64,000 nt of DNA from Cyanoderma ruficeps (taxonomy: Eukaryota > Chordata > Aves > Passeriformes > Timaliidae). The stretch covers positions 2,755,717-2,819,716 of the forward strand of contig VZDJ01000047.1 in assembly GCA_008694505.1 (NCBI GenBank), in the 5' to 3' direction. This document shows, piece by piece, positions 60,298-64,000 of this stretch; the first letter of the stretch is position 1, and every line of letters starts with the position of its first letter. Under the pieces are notes generated by a model, which made no database searches, was not told where the DNA came from, and was given only the letters and a program-made list of their open reading frames with translations. The translations under genes and the position numbers were made by a program.

Positions 60298-63200
60298 ATG
60301 ACAGTTTCAGACTGTCTTGGAATCTCTGGGATGCTTCAATGTCTGGGACAATTAAATCTCCAGGCATTTCGAGACAGCTCTAGAAAAAGCTTGTCATAAT
60401 CCAGTATTCACTGAGAAATGTTTCAAGTAGAAATTTGAAAAAACCCAAACAAACAATATATGTACCTTCCTGGAGACAAAATACTGGGTACTAAAAATCT
60501 TCACCCAAGCTAGAAAAGGCATAACAAGAATCAAGGTGGACTTAAGTGAAACAAATTGTGGTCAGAAAGGCGAGAACTGGGCTTTCTGTTGTTTGGGGGT
60601 TTGATTTGTCCATTTGTTTAAGTGAAAGTAACTACCTGATGGAACAAACGACCCTGAGAAACAGGAGATTTTTCATTTTTAAATAAAGTCCATATGGCTC
60701 TCTGGGAGATAGATGCTAATCTAACTCAAGCTGATGAGTTTGACTGTAACATGACTTACAAAAATCTGTAGCAGATCAGGATAGTTTACACAATGACTCC
60801 CTGCCAGGGTAGATTATCTGGTGGCAGTTTTTTGAAGTGAAAATCCCCAGAGCTCCTCCCTCAGGGTTATATTGCAAGTGAAATGCTAATAAAAACAAAG
60901 AAAGACTCAAACCCAGCAAAACAAAAACTCACAAACCAAACCAACGAAACAAACAAACAATTACACAAAAATCATGTCTTAAGCTTTAGCTTTTGCAGAA
61001 AGATGAAATTAAGTAAATGGTCTAGACCACCTGCTAGCAAAACTGGTAATTTATATCAGCTAAGAAGTTGTACCTGCAGTGTGATTTGTTCCATACCACG
61101 GCTGCTCGTAGCCCTTGACAGTACTCATTACTTACTACAGATCTACTCAAAGATGTGATTCATCTGGAGATATTCACTGGCAGATTGTAGATACAACTGT
61201 AACTCCACTGGCAAGAGAGCAAACAGCTGACAGACGTCCACACCAGGAGCTTTCTACACAAGTTATTTAACTGATAAAGGGCATGTCAGAGGCTACAAGA
61301 AAGCAAGGACATGCCAGCACAAGGAATGCCAGTGGGGAGGGTGTGAGGAGTCTGGGGAGAAATCAGGATAAGAGAGGAGCAAGAACTCATAATGGAAGAA
61401 GTGGGAAGGAAAGGATGAAGGCTGGACACTCTTCAGAGACTGATAAGATGGATCTGTGCCAGGGCAGTACAAAAGCTTGTAAGGAACCAAAGAATTAACA
61501 GGCTTAAACAACTGGAAACTAGAACCTTGGTTTTCATTATGCTTTTGAAAAAGTTGAGCCTCATCAGTTTGGAAGAAAGAACAATTATGCATAATGTATT
61601 TGTCCAAGATAAAATACATCTACTGCAATGCATAAAGAAGCTACTAGACAAGACCTGTAAGCATAATCTGCAGCCAGATGCAATCATAAAACAAAGTCAA
61701 AATATTAATAACAAGGAATTAGCTTGAGAACTTTTAATAATTCAGGAGGCTAATAAAGCAGCTTGGCATTTCTGAGAATATTCATGAAGTTCTGTAGAAG
61801 TAAATCAAGAAAGATTTGTTCTGCAGTTACAATGTTTGGCTGACTGCCCAGGCAGCAAAATAGTTCCTATGGGGCATGAAGAACTAGGAGAGAAATCCCT
61901 GGTTACAGAAATGGAAGCTCAGGGAACATACTTTTGTACTGCTAGCTCAGGAGAGCTAGAGCTAATTTTTTTGGTATGAAGTCGAACGATTGCGAATTTT
62001 AGGAGCTTTCTTAGATTTTTTTGTGGTCTCAGATTTCCTGATCAGTATGGCTTGATACTACCTACATATGTGAGGGTGATGTTGGGGAGAGTTGAACAGC
62101 AAAGAAAACCCAACCTCTTGTCTAAACTTAAAGACTTAAAAGATTTATCTTAAGTTTACATTTTATAGTAATTTAAGGGTAGGAGGAGTAATATGAGAAG
62201 CAGATAAAAGAAGCAGCAAGTCATCTGCTTTCTGTTAAGGTTTTGTGTCTATGGCTGATTAAGATTTAAATGCTGGGAATTGAAGTGAATCCCCTGAGAC
62301 AGTTTATGTTGGAGACCAAACACTAATTTTGGTTTTACTCCATTTATCTATTTTCTCAAATTAGTTCAAGAAGAGATATATAAAGTCTCTTTTATACTGC
62401 CATTATTGCTTTCAGAAGTCTTTTACTTGTATTCTTATTCTGCTTAAAAAATATAAACTAGGAGTATCTTTATTCTTTACAGGCCAAAGTTAAATGCAGG
62501 AAAAAAAACCTGAATCAGCCTTTTTATTTGAAAAATTACTGTGGTGCTTCTCCGGAAGCAGAAGAGCCTCCTGTGGAGCTGGCTGTGTACTGGGGTCATC
62601 TCTGGCACGTGGATGGGATGCTCTTGGAGGTATTGGCCATTTTCAGCACATGAAGCAGCTGTAGATCACTTTGTTCTTACAAATCAGAGTTTGGAACATA
62701 CTAATGTAGTAACAGAACCAGTGTCCTACTGTGTACACAGTAAATTCAGAGCGGTGCAGGAAATGTCTACAGTGGTTATGAGAAAAATGTTTTTATACTT
62801 CTGAATCTTTTGCCTCACAGTTCTGTTCCCGAAAGTGAACTATTACAATTGTTAGTTCTGTCTCTTGATCTTACTACTCATGTGTCATTAAAAGAATCCT
62901 CATTAGCAAGTCCTTGCTAATTTCTAAAAGGCTTTATCCTAACCCTGAGCGATTTTTTTTCTACCTTGCTCTGCTTAGTTACAGATCCCTGTTTATTGTC
63001 CCCTCTGCATCCACCTTCATGACACATCCCACAGTTTGCCCATATGAGAGCCAGAATTTGCCCCCTTGCAGGAATCACTCCCCTCATGCTTTGTAAGTAG
63101 AATTACACTCAGAAAACATCACCTTAGTCCGGGCAAAGTAGTCATGTACTTTGGTGTCCTTGTCAGATTACTAATTGCAAGGTTTTAAAGTTTGAAATTG

Positions 63201-64000
63201 AGAGTTTCTTAACAGAAGGTGACCTCCCTGTTGGCGGTACATGAATACTGATGAGTTCATTCACTTCCCCTCTAAAGCAGCTGTAAAAAAGGGAAGAGAG
63301 GGTTTAGAGGGAAAAGAGGGAAAAGATTTCACTATTAAAAATAAATGGGGGATGTGTTATTTTGGGGTTTAAACAACTGCATGTTGTTACTATGCTGAGG
63401 ATGCCATTCAAAATACCCTCTAAAATCTGCAGCAACTATTAATCCTGAATAACAAACAAAACAGGATTTGTAGATGTTTAAATAATAGACCAACCCTTGC
63501 CAGCTATCCACATTAAAGAATTCAGTAGCCTTACATGACACTTGTTTACACAGGCTTTCCTGTTTGAGGGCCTTATCTTTTTACTGTACTCACTATGTAA
63601 ATTGAGAAATTGTCTGTGTCAGGGCTTATGTGCAGGGAAATTATTTCTGCACTGTGCTTGCCTGCCCTCACTAAGCACTTGGGACAGTGTGATTTCTTTG
63701 AGCAGTACCTGAGTTGTAGGCACATTTCCTGAAACAGGTGTAGGGAGGGTCAGGAAGAACTCCACTTCCTCAATCCACCCAACTGTTCTCTGGCCAGCAC
63801 ATCAGAGCTGGAGCTGCCAGTGTCTAATTTGCCATGTTTATAGGCCCAAACAGGAAATATGAGAAATCCATTAATCCATTAGTTAATCCATTGCTTTTGG
63901 TGGTGATAACAGCATCTGTCTTACCTGCTGTCCAGTACTCAGGAGACTAAATAGTATCTTAGAAACAGCTCTGATGTCCTTGGAGAAACTCCTGGTGTGA
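60298..64000. other. intergenic DNA upstream of TMEM185A
   Basis: No gene recognised. ORFs up to 108 codons occur (for example 61293-61619 on -, 60883-61158 on +, 62541-62804 on +) but none has a domain or exon signature I can name. There is a C/A-rich simple run at about 60893-60962 and a small TAATCCAT triplication at about 63865-63891. The next gene, if the order resembles other vertebrates, lies beyond the window. Confidence 0.5.

Noticed and set aside
62541..62804. 87-codon + strand ORF as an exon of a neighbouring gene
   Set aside because: The translation is rich in Trp/Cys without any recognisable family, and no consistent splice sites or second exon were found.

Overview
The window looks like avian nuclear DNA. 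It is AT-rich and repeat-poor, with truncated CR1 LINE 3' ends (GGTCCCTTCCAA-type ends with a degenerate ATTCTATG-like tail), old amniote MIR/CORE-SINE copies, LTR fragments, and vertebrate split genes with GT-AG introns under CpG islands. It holds two recognisable protein-coding genes. EOLA1 (formerly CXorf40A) is on the + strand and TMEM185A (FAM11A) is on the - strand. They are convergent neighbours, as they are in human Xq28. From general knowledge the avian counterpart lies on chromosome 4, or 4A in passerines; the window itself cannot show the chromosome or species.

Layout. 1-46.6 kb: a gene desert in which I found no convincing exon on either strand. Many short ORFs exist there but none resembles a known protein. 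It contains a 5'-truncated CR1 (5.5-6.1 kb), a MIR at 11.4-11.6 kb, an antisense MIR at 14.7-14.8 kb, two AT-rich intervals that may be conserved non-coding elements (22.7-23.0 and 24.5-24.8 kb), a probable solo LTR (26.9-27.1 kb), another CR1 (31.8-32.3 kb), a pair of about 95% identical 133/139-bp inverted repeats 2 kb apart (36.4 and 38.5 kb), a second possible LTR (43.7-44.1 kb) and a near-perfect 23-bp-arm hairpin at 45.1 kb. 46.7-47.3 kb: CpG island and promoter of EOLA1. 47.3-48.8 kb: EOLA1 in two coding exons (156 aa), preceded by a five-codon uORF whose stop overlaps the main start. 49-51.3 kb: shared 3' region of the convergent pair, with poly(A) signals on both strands within about 50 bp near 50.0 kb. 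51.3-59.8 kb: TMEM185A in seven coding exons (350 aa, the same length as human TMEM185A as I recall it). 59.6-60.1 kb: its CpG-island promoter, with a 16-20-bp GC-box minisatellite immediately upstream and an antisense CR1 fragment next to that. 60.3-64 kb: unannotated intergenic DNA.

The two genes are not known to act in one pathway. EOLA1 is a small soluble ASCH-domain protein. TMEM185A is a multi-pass membrane protein of unknown biochemical role whose human 5' UTR contains the FRAXF fragile site. The avian promoter shows no such triplet tract. I found no strong evidence of a new biological system. The strongest unusual signals are the inverted repeat pair, the GC-box minisatellite promoter, the uORF/start overlap in EOLA1, the hairpin at 45.1 kb and a threefold RLD...PxW repeat inside TMEM185A.
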